This document shows, piece by piece, positions 52,437 to 62,058 of a DNA stretch of 64,000 nt. The notes beneath the pieces were generated by a model. That model was not told where the DNA came from. It made no database searches and worked only from the letters and a program-made list of their open reading frames with translations. This DNA comes from Segetibacter sp. 3557_3 (GTDB taxonomy: Bacteria > Bacteroidota > Bacteroidia > Chitinophagales > Chitinophagaceae), in the NCBI RefSeq assembly GCF_004354985.1, contig NZ_SMSK01000002.1, positions 62,001 to 126,000 on the forward strand. Reading direction: 5' to 3'. The first letter of the stretch is position 1. Each line of letters begins with the position of its first letter. The position numbers and the translations under genes are program-made.

Positions 52437-52491
52437 CCCGTCCGAACGGCTTCAGCCGGGCGCCCCCCCGTATGAACTACGTTCGGACGGG
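52437..52491. repeat. REP-like GC-rich element, copy 2, inside an 11-bp stem
   Basis: CCCGTCCGAACGGCTTCAGC then CGGG (52437-52460) is the inverse of 19036-19060. In addition CCCGTCCGAAC (52437-52447) is complementary to GTTCGGACGGG (52481-52491), so the whole can fold into a stem with a 33-nt loop containing a run of seven C. It lies in a 700-bp gene-free stretch (52152-52852) in which nothing else is supportable. Confidence 0.7.
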
Positions 52492-52852
52492 GTCTTGTAC
52501 TGTCTAGCATTACCCCGCCAATTAAGCCAGCAATGGGCTTAACTAGACGATATTGAATCCAAACCCCATACTCTTCCTAACTACGGTAGTCTGAAACAGC
52601 AATCCATTACATAATTTTTTTTGAGGTATGCTGTTGCTATCACATAAATATGTCTCTATCAGGAAAGCCAAAAAAGGTGTTAAATGCCATTCTAAAGGCC
52701 AAATGCGGGGAATAGCGGCAAAAGCAGGTTTAAATGGGTAAAACCGGGGTGAATTTGACTGTATCAATTCACTCTTTCATGTGATTGTACAGGGCCTTTT
52801 ACGATTGCATATTTGCAATATAAAATTACAACAACATACAAAATACAAACAC

Positions 52853-53287
52853 ATGAAAAAGTTACTCTCCACAGCACTTATCGCCCTTTTTGTTATCAGT
52901 TCTTCATTTGCAGGAACCACTACAAACGTTAACCGTAAAGTTACCCAGAGTTTTGAATGGGACTTCAAAGGTGTTCAGGATGTTCAATGGACAACAACCG
53001 ACGCTTATGCAATTGCCTCATTTGTTCAGAACAACAAAGGAACTAAGGCTTATTATAGCCATGATGGCGAACTGATCGGTTGTGCTTCAGCAGTAAACCT
53101 CGAAGAGCTTTCATCTGCTGCAAAAAGATCTTTCGCGAAGAAATACAGCAACTATAAAATCACTGAGGCTATAAAGTTTGAAAAAACAGAGGGCTCAGCT
53201 TACTTTATCTCTGCTGAAAAAGACTCCGAGAAACTCATTCTGCAAGTTGATAACGGTCACGTTTCGGTTTACAAAAAACTCAGCTAA
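52853..53287 (+). CDS. Small secreted protein, PepSY-like fold suspected
   Basis: 144 residues from ATG 52853; the frame is open upstream to 52781, but this ATG starts the signal peptide (MKKLLSTALIALFVISSSFA). The mature part (NVNRKVTQSFEWDFKGVQDV ... YFISAEKDSEKLILQVDNG) has alternating strands and a central amphipathic helix (LEELSSAAKRSFAKKY). This resembles the BLIP/PepSY-like small periplasmic proteins frequent in Bacteroidota. Function unknown. An AT-rich leader with TTG (52785) and TATTTG (52810) about 22 bp apart may be its promoter. A strong terminator follows. Confidence 0.78.
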   Translation: MKKLLSTALIALFVISSSFAGTTTNVNRKVTQSFEWDFKGVQDVQWTTTDAYAIASFVQNNKGTKAYYSHDGELIGCASAVNLEELSSAAKRSFAKKYSNYKITEAIKFEKTEGSAYFISAEKDSEKLILQVDNGHVSVYKKLS

Positions 53288-53311
53288 ACAATTCATCCTC
53301 TATATATATCC

Positions 53312-53340
53312 AAAGCCTGTGCTGATGCGCAGGCTTTTTT
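53312..53340 (+). terminator. Intrinsic terminator after the small secreted protein
   Basis: AAAGCCTGTGC/GCGCAGGCTTT stem (one T-G pair), TGAT loop, T-run. Confidence 0.85.
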
Positions 53341-53421
53341 CGTTTAAACCTTTTCCAACACTTTCGTGGGATGCGCGAAATTGTTGCGCCTGGCAGGAAG
53401 CCGGTAATTTAAGGACATAAA

Positions 53422-53449
53422 AAAACCGGAAGAAATCTTCCGGCTTTTT
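53422..53449 (-). terminator. Terminator following tRNA-Gln
   Basis: On the minus strand GCCGGAAG/CTTCCGG stem with an ATTT-type loop, then TTTTTTT, directly after the tRNA 3' end. The A-run on the opposite side could also let it act on the plus strand. Confidence 0.75.
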
Positions 53450-53450
53450 G

Positions 53451-53521
53451 TTGCCCGACATGGACTCGAACCACGACAAACAGTACCAAAAACTGTCGTA
53501 CTACCATTATACTATCGGGCA
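53451..53521 (-). tRNA. tRNA-Gln (anticodon TTG)
   Basis: 71-nt cloverleaf on the minus strand. The acceptor stem is TGCCCGA/TCGGGCA with discriminator A. The D-arm is GTA..AATGGTA..TAC. The anticodon stem ACAGT/ACTGT encloses the loop TTTTGGT with anticodon TTG. The T-arm is CGTGG-TTCGAGT-CCATG. CCA is not encoded. Confidence 0.93.
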
Positions 53522-53693
53522 ATCCGTAAATGGAGTGCAAAAATAAGGACTGACCTTATTTCAACCAACAAAACTTAGAAATAAAATTGGTTTTTTTTAT
53601 CTTTTTTCTTCGGCTGCGTTTATCCATGGTCTTTTCTAAAATTCCCGGCTGGTTTAATCGATTGAAGTACTGCCAACAGGTGTTTGCCGGATA

Positions 53694-56330
53694 TTACGAT
53701 TGCAGCACCCTTTGCTTTTCCTCCTCTTCTTTCAAGTCTTTGATCAGGTTAAGTGCTTCAGTAACAACATCGGCCATAATGGTAATGATCGACCCGGGTT
53801 CGGCATTTTCATAGGCATACATGATTGCCTCTTTTTCGTTTAGGATCACTTTAATCGGTACATCTTCCCGTTTGCTATCGTTGATGCCCTCGAGAAGCAG
53901 GTTTACAATCTCATCCGCAGAACGCCCCCTCAGGTGGCGGTCCTGACGGATAATAATTTCATCGAAGTTTCTACCGGATATCCGGCCAAGTTCCCTGATA
54001 TCATCATCCCGACGGTCACCCGTTCCGGAGATGATACCAACCTTTTTAGTACTGTCCATTTTGTTTACGAAGTCGCAAAGCAATTGTAGTCCGGCAGGAT
54101 TGTGTGCAAAGTCAACCAGGAAATTAAACTTTCTAAACTGGAACAGGTTCAGCCGCCCGGGGGTTTGAACAGGGGAGGGAACAAAAGTGTTCAGGGCAAG
54201 TTTAATGTCCTCGCTTTTGATGTTTCTGAAAATATAGGTAGCGAGTATTGCCGGAAGGGTGTTCATAATGTTATGCACAGCCTTACCCCCAAAAGTCAGT
54301 GGAATTTCACTTACTTTTTCTACCCGTATTTTCCAGTTCCCTTTTAATATGCTAACATAACCGTTTTCGTACACCGATGCTAACCCGCCGTCGGCGCAAT
54401 GCTCTTTTATTCGGGGATTGTTCTCATCCATACTAAAGAAAGCAACATTACAATCCAGGTCTTTTCGCATCGCATACACCCGGTCATCATCCGCATTAAG
54501 GATGGCGTAGCCGTGCTCAAAGACCGTTTCGGGAAGTACCTGCTTCACTTTTGCCATTTGTTCCAGGTCGTCGATGCCGCCGAGACCGATATGGTCGGAA
54601 CTAACATTGGTTACGATGGCAATATCACAGTTTTGAAAGCCAAGGCCAGCCCGGAGTATCCCGCCCCGCGCACACTCCAGCACAGCGAAGTCTACCGTGG
54701 GATCTTTAAGTACAAACTGGGCACTCATTGGCCCGGTACAATCGCCCGTCATCATCAGGGTGTTTTGAATATACACCCCATCAGATGTGGTAAAGCCAAC
54801 TTTGTAGCCCGCAGTTTTGCAGATGTGTGCAGTAAGGCGGGTTGTAGTTGTTTTACCGTTGGTGCCGGTTACCGCAATGATGGGTATGCGCCCATTCATT
54901 CCTCTTGGAAACAACATATCAACTACTGGTTCAGACACATTGCGCGCAAGTCCCTGCGCAGGTTCGATGTGCATTCTGAACCCCGGGGCTGCATTAACCT
55001 CAAGTACCGCACCCCCGTTTTCATTGATCGGAACCTTGAGGTTTTCTGCCATGATATCGATCCCGCAGATATCAAGACCGATGATTTTTGAGATCCGTTC
55101 GGCCATGAAGATGTTGGTTGGATGCACTTCATCGGTAACGTCTGTACTGGTACCCCCTGTACTAAGGTTGGCCGTGTGTTTTAGTAAAACCAACTCGCCC
55201 GATGCGGGCACTGACTCCAGCGTATAGCCCTTTTCCTCCAACATCTTAAGGGTCGAGTCATCAATTGTTATCTGTGTCAACACTTTCTCATGCCCAAAGC
55301 CCCTTCGTTCATCTTTATTCGTTTCATCAATTAGCCATTGTATGGTATGTTCGCCATCGCCCGTAACACTCGCAGGAGTACGCAAGGCGGCACAGATAAA
55401 CTTATGGTTAATCACCAGCACCCTGAAGTCGAAGCCGGTAATAAATTTTTCGCAAATCACCGCGCGGCTATAATATTGAGCGGCTTCAAAAGCCTTTAAG
55501 GCATGGTCCCAATCATTGATGTTGGTTGTTGCTCCTTTGCCGTGGTTGCCATCGATGGGTTTAAGCACCAGCGGGTAGCCATACCGTTCGATAGCATCAG
55601 ATAATTCCTCAGCGGTGCGAACGATGGTACCCCTGGGTACCGGGATCTCGGCAGCCTCAAGCAGGTTTTTTGTTTCTTCTTTATCGCCGGCAATATCAAC
55701 AGCGATAGTCGACGTAGTGCTTGCAATCGTTGCTCGTATTCTTTTCTGGTGGATCCCGTAACCAAGTTGCACCAGGCTATGGCGGTTCAGGCGAATAAAT
55801 GGAATACCCCTTTTCACTGCTTCATCAACGATTGAACCGGTTGATGGGCCTAGCCGGGTGTCTTCACGAATTTCACGTAATGCCTGTATATCTTCGTCGA
55901 AATTGTACACCTGGTCATCAGCAATAGCCTGGCAGATTCGCACCGCAGCCTTTGCCGCATAAACGCCTGCGTCTTCCTCCATATAACTAAATACCACGTA
56001 GTATTGACCGGCCACACCAGTGCCACGTGTTCTGCCAAAGCCGGTATCCATTCCCGCAAGAGTTTGTATTTCAAGCGCAACATGCTCAATTACATGCCCC
56101 ATCCAGGTTCCTTCTTCCACCCGGTGAAAGAAACCACCCGGTACACCTTCACTACACCTGTGCGAATAAAGCGACGGGAAGTATTTCTCCAGTCTCTCCC
56201 GAAACCCGGGAATTTCATTGGTTGGCTTTTGCTCGAGTTCTTCAAGGTCAAGCTTCATTTGTATCAGTTTGCTACGGCGTATACTCCAGTAGTTGGGGCC
56301 GCGAAGCGTCTTTATTTCTACGATCTTCAT
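53694..56330 (-). CDS. cphA: Cyanophycin synthetase
   Basis: 878 residues, the normal length. It has an N-terminal domain (MKIVEIKTLRGPNYWSIRR), a central ATP-grasp domain (~215-470) with PLVLKPIDGNHGKGATTNI, and a C-terminal Mur-ligase-like domain with P-loop GTNGKTTTT at 489-497 and the downstream RLNLFQFRKFNFLVDFAHNPAG. The enzyme polymerises aspartate and arginine into cyanophycin (multi-L-arginyl-poly-L-aspartate), a nitrogen and carbon reserve, using one active site for each amino acid. It is divergent from cphB across 367 bp; together the two make and break the polymer. Confidence 0.95.
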   Translation of the reverse strand: MKIVEIKTLRGPNYWSIRRSKLIQMKLDLEELEQKPTNEIPGFRERLEKYFPSLYSHRCSEGVPGGFFHRVEEGTWMGHVIEHVALEIQTLAGMDTGFGRTRGTGVAGQYYVVFSYMEEDAGVYAAKAAVRICQAIADDQVYNFDEDIQALREIREDTRLGPSTGSIVDEAVKRGIPFIRLNRHSLVQLGYGIHQKRIRATIASTTSTIAVDIAGDKEETKNLLEAAEIPVPRGTIVRTAEELSDAIERYGYPLVLKPIDGNHGKGATTNINDWDHALKAFEAAQYYSRAVICEKFITGFDFRVLVINHKFICAALRTPASVTGDGEHTIQWLIDETNKDERRGFGHEKVLTQITIDDSTLKMLEEKGYTLESVPASGELVLLKHTANLSTGGTSTDVTDEVHPTNIFMAERISKIIGLDICGIDIMAENLKVPINENGGAVLEVNAAPGFRMHIEPAQGLARNVSEPVVDMLFPRGMNGRIPIIAVTGTNGKTTTTRLTAHICKTAGYKVGFTTSDGVYIQNTLMMTGDCTGPMSAQFVLKDPTVDFAVLECARGGILRAGLGFQNCDIAIVTNVSSDHIGLGGIDDLEQMAKVKQVLPETVFEHGYAILNADDDRVYAMRKDLDCNVAFFSMDENNPRIKEHCADGGLASVYENGYVSILKGNWKIRVEKVSEIPLTFGGKAVHNIMNTLPAILATYIFRNIKSEDIKLALNTFVPSPVQTPGRLNLFQFRKFNFLVDFAHNPAGLQLLCDFVNKMDSTKKVGIISGTGDRRDDDIRELGRISGRNFDEIIIRQDRHLRGRSADEIVNLLLEGINDSKREDVPIKVILNEKEAIMYAYENAEPGSIITIMADVVTEALNLIKDLKEEEEKQRVLQS

Positions 56331-56697
56331 AGTTGATTGAGGATTACTTTCAATATTAGCATATAAGTTAAGCCAGCCTTAGTACTATCGATTTGGATTT
56401 TAAAAGCGGGTTGATGTACCCCATCATTTAATATTTAGTGGACAGCTATTCCCGGTAAGATAAACAAAAAAGCACGCCACTAGGGCTGAAATGGGTAATA
56501 CATCAAAATATCTTCATCTGTAATGTCATTGTTACTAAACACATGTCTAAAGGCGATCGTCCGGCTTGTAAAAAACATATGTAAACAGGAATTTATATCA
56601 TCAATTTGCGTTTCAGACCCGGTATTTTCGCTTTGACAACCCTCTGCTACATTAAAATTTATAGTTACTTTGTAAGTTTTAATGAAATGATCAATAG
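56331..56697. promoter_or_regulatory. Divergent promoter region between cphA and cphB
   Basis: 367 bp without a gene. Both promoters must lie here. It is AT-rich; TTTATAGTTACTTTGTAAG, 26-44 bp before cphB, resembles the TA..TTTG type of Bacteroidota -7 element, but spacing to an upstream TTTG is not ideal. No clear operator palindrome was seen. Confidence 0.4.
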
Positions 56698-57588
56698 ATG
56701 ATAATTCCAAAAGGAAAGTTAGTTGCAATTGGTGGCGCCGAAGACAAGGGTACCAGCGTGGATGTTGGGGAGATCCACCGGCAAAATCTGAATTTCTTTG
56801 AACTTGGAATCTTAAGACGGATAGTTAAGGAAGCCGGCGGGCCAGGCGCTAGAATTGAGATCATTACAACGGCCTCCATGATCCCACTGGAGGTTGGCAA
56901 CAATTATATGGACGCATTTGGGAAAATTGGCTGCACCAACATAGGTGTAATGGATATCCGTAACCGCGATGAGGTACAGCGGGAGGATTACATCAAACGT
57001 ATGGAAAAAGCCGATGCGGTACTATTCAGCGGTGGCAATCAATTTCGTTTGTCTTCTATCTTTGGCGGCACCCGCTTACTCCGACTCATACAAAGTCGCT
57101 ACCGCAGCGAACCATTTGTAGTCGCCGGCACTTCTGCAGGCGCAATGGCTATGAGCAATACCATGATCTACGAAGGCAGCGCCTCGAGGGCCCACCTCAA
57201 AGGAGAGGTAAAAATAACTACCGGCCTTGGCTTTATGAACAACGTGATTTTTGACTCACACTTCGAAAAACGCGGGCGCTTCGGTCGGCTATCACAAGCT
57301 GTCGCCGGCAATCCTTCTGCAATAGGCATCGGTCTTGGTGAAGACACGGGCATGCTGGTGAGCGAAGGCAACCTGATGGAAGCAATCGGGAGTGGTCTTG
57401 TCATTATCATCGACGGGCATGATATCAGGCACAGTAATATTGCCGACATACCCGTTGGGAACCCAATGAGCATCGAACGCCTTGTTGTACACCTTTGCGC
57501 AAAAGGAAATGGATTTGATGTTGCCGAACGAAAGTTTATTGAAAAGATGGCGCAGGAAACAACCCCGGTAATGGGAACCTGGGAGTGA
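56698..57588 (+). CDS. cphB: Cyanophycinase
   Basis: 296 residues of peptidase family S51. The catalytic serine is Ser146 in VVAGTSAGAMAMSNTMI. Further signatures are KLVAIGGAEDKG, ADAVLFSGGNQFRLSS and GLGFMNNVIFDSHFEKRGRFGRL, with the conserved His and Arg. It degrades cyanophycin to beta-Asp-Arg dipeptides. No signal peptide is present, so it acts in the cytoplasm on the polymer produced by CphA, encoded divergently. No isoaspartyl dipeptidase gene is adjacent. Confidence 0.94.
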   Translation: MIIPKGKLVAIGGAEDKGTSVDVGEIHRQNLNFFELGILRRIVKEAGGPGARIEIITTASMIPLEVGNNYMDAFGKIGCTNIGVMDIRNRDEVQREDYIKRMEKADAVLFSGGNQFRLSSIFGGTRLLRLIQSRYRSEPFVVAGTSAGAMAMSNTMIYEGSASRAHLKGEVKITTGLGFMNNVIFDSHFEKRGRFGRLSQAVAGNPSAIGIGLGEDTGMLVSEGNLMEAIGSGLVIIIDGHDIRHSNIADIPVGNPMSIERLVVHLCAKGNGFDVAERKFIEKMAQETTPVMGTWE

Positions 57589-57685
57589 TCTTCCCCTCCC
57601 GTTTGCCCGGCAGTACTTTAATGCTTAAACAGCAGCCTTCGAATAATAACGAAATCCCACACAAGCGGCTAACTCAGCAAACCTA

Positions 57686-58372
57686 ATGGCTATAAATCTT
57701 CTACTTCTTGCTGCTTTCGTTGCTGTCATGTTGCTGTTGTCGTTCAACCATGGAAAAAAGCAAAAAAAGATCATTATCCTTGGTGACTCGATTACGGCAG
57801 AGGCTTCACAACCACCCGGATTTATCAGCCGCTTAAAAAAGTACCTGGCTAGCGAGGGCCTGGCTGAAAAATTTGAAGTTATAGGCGCAGGTATTCCCGG
57901 TAATAAAATCTACGACTTGCACCTGCGACTCGATCGCGATGTTATTCTTGCCAATGCCGCCACTGCAGTCATCTACATCGGAACAAACGACATCTGGCAC
58001 AAGATCAGCACCGGTACAGGCACAGATGCCGACAAGTTTGAGGAGTTTTACGAAACCATCATTCACCGGCTGAAGGCTGCCAAAATCGAAGTAGTCATCT
58101 GTACTCCTGCTGTTATCGGCGAAAAAACAGACTTTTCCAATCAGCTCGACGCCGAGCTGCTCCAATACTCCGACCTAATTCGCAACATCGCGGCTACCAA
58201 CGATCTTAAGCTCGTTGACCTTCGACGCGCATTCCTAAACTACAATAACGAACACAATTTAGACAACCAGTCATCAGGGGTTCTTACCAACGACGGGGTT
58301 CACCTGAACGAACAGGGAAATAAGCTGGTAGCAGAAGAGATCTGGAAAGTTGTATTCGATACCCGGCCTTAA
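57686..58372 (+). CDS. SGNH/GDSL family esterase
   Basis: 228 residues with an N-terminal hydrophobic segment (LLLLAAFVAVMLLLSF), either anchor or signal. SGNH blocks: block I IIILGDSITAEASQPPG (catalytic Ser), block II Gly in GAGIPGNKIYDL, block III IYIGTNDIWH (Asn), and block V DGVHLNEQGN (Asp/His). This is a complete active site of the arylesterase/lysophospholipase type; the substrate cannot be assigned. It is 97 bp after cphB and could be co-transcribed with it. Confidence 0.85.
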   Translation: MAINLLLLAAFVAVMLLLSFNHGKKQKKIIILGDSITAEASQPPGFISRLKKYLASEGLAEKFEVIGAGIPGNKIYDLHLRLDRDVILANAATAVIYIGTNDIWHKISTGTGTDADKFEEFYETIIHRLKAAKIEVVICTPAVIGEKTDFSNQLDAELLQYSDLIRNIAATNDLKLVDLRRAFLNYNNEHNLDNQSSGVLTNDGVHLNEQGNKLVAEEIWKVVFDTRP

Positions 58373-58396
58373 AACCCTTTAAGGCCCCTGTGTTCA

Positions 58397-59041
58397 TCAA
58401 AGATTTTGAACAAGCTTTTTCAGCAACGCCGAAAGTTCCTCGGCACGGTCCATAATCATCAGGTGTTTTCCTTTGCTGATTACGTGATCAGGTTTTACAA
58501 AACGCATCGGCAACAGCCTGTCGGAGGAGCCATGAATATGTACCACGTTGGTGGGAACGTCAAGGTTGTTCCAGGTTAAAATAGCATGGATCGCCCAAAC
58601 GGTAAATCGGGGATCGGTGTCGCCAAGAATTTTCATAAACGTGGCCTGTTGAGTTTTGCCCACCGGCCCGATCAGTTTCCGGCTAACCCTTCCGCTAAGT
58701 TTAATCACGCTGCCCGGCACCCACTTATACACCGGCAGGTATCGCCACATCCGCAGGTATAGGGGAAATTCTTTTGAAGTTTTGTTACTCGATATGATAA
58801 TTCCACGTATGCTTTTATCGAGCTTGGCCATTTCGGTTACCAACATGCCGCCAAACGAAACGCCTACGATAATTGGATCCGTATCCGTGATTACCTCGCG
58901 TAGTCTGCCGGCGTATTCTGCAAGGGTCTCCCGGGGATGGGGCTTTATCCAACTGATGAACACAGGTTCACAAAACGAAAGGTCAAGAAAACCAAACGCC
59001 TTTTCATTTGCACCGAGGCCCGCTATAAAGTAAACCTTCAT
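58397..59041 (-). CDS. Alpha/beta hydrolase
   Basis: 214 residues. The nucleophile elbow is GVSFGG in PIIVGVSFGGMLVTEMAK; a late Asp (HGSSDRLLPMRFV) and His (SKGKHLMIMDRAEEL) complete the triad. There is a short cap region of basic sequence (VIKLSGRVSRKLIGPVGKTQ). There is no signal peptide. The substrate is unknown. It is 17 bp downstream of tyrS on the same strand, so the two are probably co-transcribed, and it is convergent with the SGNH gene. Confidence 0.82.
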   Translation of the reverse strand: MKVYFIAGLGANEKAFGFLDLSFCEPVFISWIKPHPRETLAEYAGRLREVITDTDPIIVGVSFGGMLVTEMAKLDKSIRGIIISSNKTSKEFPLYLRMWRYLPVYKWVPGSVIKLSGRVSRKLIGPVGKTQQATFMKILGDTDPRFTVWAIHAILTWNNLDVPTNVVHIHGSSDRLLPMRFVKPDHVISKGKHLMIMDRAEELSALLKKLVQNL

Positions 59042-59058
59042 TGTTCGCAGCTTTATGC

Positions 59059-60342
59059 CTACACTGCCTTTACAAAGTAGTAATTCTTCTTTCCCTTTTG
59101 AAACAGCAGGTATTTGTCGTGCAGGAGTGATCCGGCATTAATGGTTGTTACATCAGTACCTAGCTTTGTTTTGTTTAAACTTATACCACCACCTTGCCAG
59201 GTTTTACGTGCCTCACCTTTACTGGAAAACACGGCAGCATCGTTTAGCAGCGTTAACAGGTCATACCCGTCAACCAGTTTTTCGCGGCTGATCTCCGATT
59301 GGGGGAGCCCCTCCATAACCTGCAGCAATTGTGTCTCGGTTAAGCTCATCAGCACTTCGGCGCTTGCATTTCCAAAAAGTATTTCCGACGACTTGATTGC
59401 AAACGCATAATCCTCGCGGCTATGCACAAACGTGGTTACTTCTTCGGCAAGTTTCTTTTGCAACAGCCGTTCATGAGGTGCCTGCTTGTGGTCGGCTAAC
59501 ACGTTTTCTATTGTTTCCTTTGGCAAGAGCGTAAAGATCTTTATCCACTTCTCTGCATCATCGTCACTCGCGTTTAGCCAAAACTGGTAAAACTGGTAAG
59601 GGCTTGTTTTTTCCGGGTCAATCCAGATGTTGCCCTTTTCCGTCTTGCCAAATTTGCCGCCATCTGCCTTTCTGATCAATGGGCAGGTAAATGCAAAAGC
59701 TTCTCCGCCGGCTTTTCTGCGCACAAGCTCGGTGCCCGTTACAATATTTCCCCATTGATCGCTGCCGCCCATTTGCAGCTTACAGTTCTTGTGTTTATTC
59801 AGGTAGTAAAAGTCGTAGCCCTGTATCAGTTGGTAGGTGAACTCGGTAAAGCTCATCCCAACCTCACTGTCCAGCCGCTTCTTAACACTTTCCTTCGCCA
59901 TCATATAGTTCACCGTAATGTGTTTGCCCACATCGCGAATGAAGTCAAGAAAGGTAAATTCTTTAAACCAATCATAGTTGTTGGCCATCTCCGCAGCATT
60001 CGGTTTGTTGCTGTCGAAGTCGAGGTATTTCTCCAGTTGTTTTTGTACTCCGGCCTGGTTTCGCTGCAGTACTTCCTCACTCAACAGGTTGCGTTCTTCG
60101 CTTTTTCCGGTAGGGTCGCCTATCATACCTGTTGCACCGCCCACCAATGCAATGGGCTTATGTCCCGCACGTTGAAGGTGCACCAGCAACAGGATTGGAA
60201 CAAGGCTGCCGATATGCAGGCTTTCAGCCGTAGGGTCAAAACCAATATAGCCGGTAGCCATTTCCTTTTCCAATAATGCTTCGGTGCCGGGCATAATATC
60301 CTGCACCATGCCACGCCACTTCAATTCTTCAATTAATTGCAT
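59059..60342 (-). CDS. tyrS: Tyrosyl-tRNA synthetase
   Basis: 427 residues from ATG 60342, which begins [19 protein letters not shown], the usual TyrRS N-terminus. The frame is open 207 bp further upstream, but that part looks non-coding. The class I signature HIGS is at 43-46 ([16 protein letters not shown]), tyrosine recognition [21 protein letters not shown] is present in parts, and KFGKT is at 230-234, replacing KMSKS as in bacterial TyrRS. An S4-like RNA-binding domain is at the C-terminus ([11 protein letters not shown]). It charges tRNA-Tyr. Confidence 0.95.
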   Translation of the reverse strand: MQLIEELKWRGMVQDIMPGTEALLEKEMATGYIGFDPTAESLHIGSLVPILLLVHLQRAGHKPIALVGGATGMIGDPTGKSEERNLLSEEVLQRNQAGVQKQLEKYLDFDSNKPNAAEMANNYDWFKEFTFLDFIRDVGKHITVNYMMAKESVKKRLDSEVGMSFTEFTYQLIQGYDFYYLNKHKNCKLQMGGSDQWGNIVTGTELVRRKAGGEAFAFTCPLIRKADGGKFGKTEKGNIWIDPEKTSPYQFYQFWLNASDDDAEKWIKIFTLLPKETIENVLADHKQAPHERLLQKKLAEEVTTFVHSREDYAFAIKSSEILFGNASAEVLMSLTETQLLQVMEGLPQSEISREKLVDGYDLLTLLNDAAVFSSKGEARKTWQGGGISLNKTKLGTDVTTINAGSLLHDKYLLFQKGKKNYYFVKAV

Positions 60343-60932
60343 TGATTTCGATTTCGGCAAAAATAAAGCAGAATGCATCACATAATCGGCCCACGAATAA
60401 AGTACGGCAACGCCGCCTGGAAAATACATCTGGAACTTGCATCCTGATTTTTTGGTGACCAGCAGTTGTTCTTTACTCGAAATCGTTGTGTCACTCACTT
60501 TTACTGTTGTGCCTGTAGCAGCTTCAGGCTGCCCCGGATGGTCTTGCACTTAAGGTTGAAGTTTTGCTTGCTTAGAAAACCCGCGTATTTGCTTGTTTGC
60601 CTTGCTTCGAAAGCACGGATAGGATCGCGGTTGTAAATACTGCTGCTTAAAAATATAAAGTACAAGGGTGACACCCCTGTCCGAACCGGTTTATCCGCGC
60701 GGGCGTCCGACTGCGCAGCGGGCGGGCAACCGGGGCCAATTTCGTGTTCACCTGTTGGCTACCCAAAAACAATTGCATACCAGCTCTCCTCGAAAATAGG
60801 CGGCGGGTCTGGTTTAAAAGTGTAAAGACAGGTGAATTCTACTGCAATACAAGCGCTTACGTTTATTTTTTATAGTGCGTTTTATTGATGACTTTTACAA
60901 CCGCAATAATTTGAATGTTGTAACTTTTATGC
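60343..60932. other. Gene-free stretch between tyrS and the PorV-family gene
   Basis: 590 bp between divergent genes. 60343-60549 continues the tyrS frame without features of a protein. At 60674-60705 is a third, more degenerate REP-like element (CCCCTGTCCGAACCGGTTTA then TCCGCGCGGGCG), and the bases after it are GC-rich (GCGCAGCGGGCGGGCAACCG). Promoters for both genes are expected here but not identified. Confidence 0.55.
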
Positions 60933-62033
60933 ATGAAATGTAAACTGTTCGCTGCTTTGCTGGCGGGGGTATTCTGGGGCGGAAGTGTTGACGGTCAATT
61001 CAGGAAATATTCCAATGAATTTTTAAATATCGGTGCAGGCGCCCGCGGCCTGGCCATGGGTGGTGCGCAGGTAGCGAGCGTTAAAGATGGTACTGCAGGT
61101 TACTGGAACCCGGCAGGTCTGGTAGGTATCCAGGATTTTCCATCTGTAAACGTGATGCACGCCGAATACTTTGCCGGCATCGGCAAATACGACTACCTGG
61201 GCGTAGCAGTTCCGATCAGCGAAAACCGGAGGGTTGTAGGGCTTTCGGTTTTGCGTTTTGCCGTTGATGATATTCCCAACACCCTCTTCCTGGTGGAACC
61301 CGATGGTTCAGTGAACTACAATAATATTCGCACCTTTTCCTCGGCCGATTACGGCTTCCTGTTGTCGTACGCACAAAAGGTGAAAGATGAGGAGGATCAG
61401 AAACTCAGTTTTGGCGGTAACGTAAAAGTGATCCACCGCAACGTTGGCACATTCGCGTCTGCCTGGGGTTTCGGACTTGATGCAGGGATGCAATACCAAA
61501 GCAATCGATGGAAATTTGGCCTTGCGGCAAGAGATATTACTACAACCTTCAATGCATGGAGCTTTACTTTCGACGAAAGGGAAAAAGAGGTGCTCTATCT
61601 CACCAATAACGACATACCCGTAAAGTCGACAGAGCTGACGGCGCCAAGGCTGATTGCGGGTGCTGCATATGCGTTTCCACTGGGCGAAAAGTTTAACCTG
61701 GAAGCGGAAGCAAATCTCGACCTCACATTTGATGGTCAGCGCAATACCCTCATAAGTAACAAAACCGTTAGTGTGGATCCAAGGCTGGGGCTTGAGGCTT
61801 CGTTCCAAAATGCCCTGTTCTTTAGGGCGGGTATTTCCAATTTTCAAAAAGCACTATCCGATGGTGATACCCTAAACCAAAAGAAGGTATGGATCTACCA
61901 GCCTTCGGTAGGGGTGGGGTTCAGGATTAAAAACGTGGTGATCGATTATGCGTTTACCAACCTTGCAAATCAATCCAATCCACTGTACACCCATATATTT
62001 TCTTTGCGGCTTGACCTTAAAAAGAACGACTAA
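60933..62033 (+). CDS. PorV/PorQ-family type IX secretion outer membrane protein
   Basis: 366 residues with a signal peptide (MKCKLFAALLAGVFWGGSVDG). The start of the mature protein, RKYSNEFLNIGAGARGLAMGG followed by AQVASVKDGTAGYWNPAGL, is the family hallmark, shared with the FadL-like 14-strand barrels PorV and PorQ. The remainder is alternating amphipathic strands ending in FSLRLDLKKND. PorV shuttles T9SS cargo from the translocon to the PorU sortase. Because a C25-type gene follows 25 bp downstream, and the usual order is porU before porV, this may be the PorV2 variant. It is directly relevant to the five T9SS-tagged proteins in the window. Confidence 0.85.
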   Translation: MKCKLFAALLAGVFWGGSVDGQFRKYSNEFLNIGAGARGLAMGGAQVASVKDGTAGYWNPAGLVGIQDFPSVNVMHAEYFAGIGKYDYLGVAVPISENRRVVGLSVLRFAVDDIPNTLFLVEPDGSVNYNNIRTFSSADYGFLLSYAQKVKDEEDQKLSFGGNVKVIHRNVGTFASAWGFGLDAGMQYQSNRWKFGLAARDITTTFNAWSFTFDEREKEVLYLTNNDIPVKSTELTAPRLIAGAAYAFPLGEKFNLEAEANLDLTFDGQRNTLISNKTVSVDPRLGLEASFQNALFFRAGISNFQKALSDGDTLNQKKVWIYQPSVGVGFRIKNVVIDYAFTNLANQSNPLYTHIFSLRLDLKKND

Positions 62034-62058
62034 CCCGAGCGTCGGTACAATTGATCGT

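Noticed and set aside
55718-55732. GCAATCGTTGC, similar to the operator box
   Set aside because: It lies inside the cphA coding sequence and lacks the outer CCG part; not counted as a regulatory site.
60343-60549. 69-residue N-terminal extension of TyrRS
   Set aside because: Standard TyrRS begins at the ATG at 60342, and KFGKT then falls at residues 230-234 as in bacterial enzymes; the upstream codons look like non-coding sequence.
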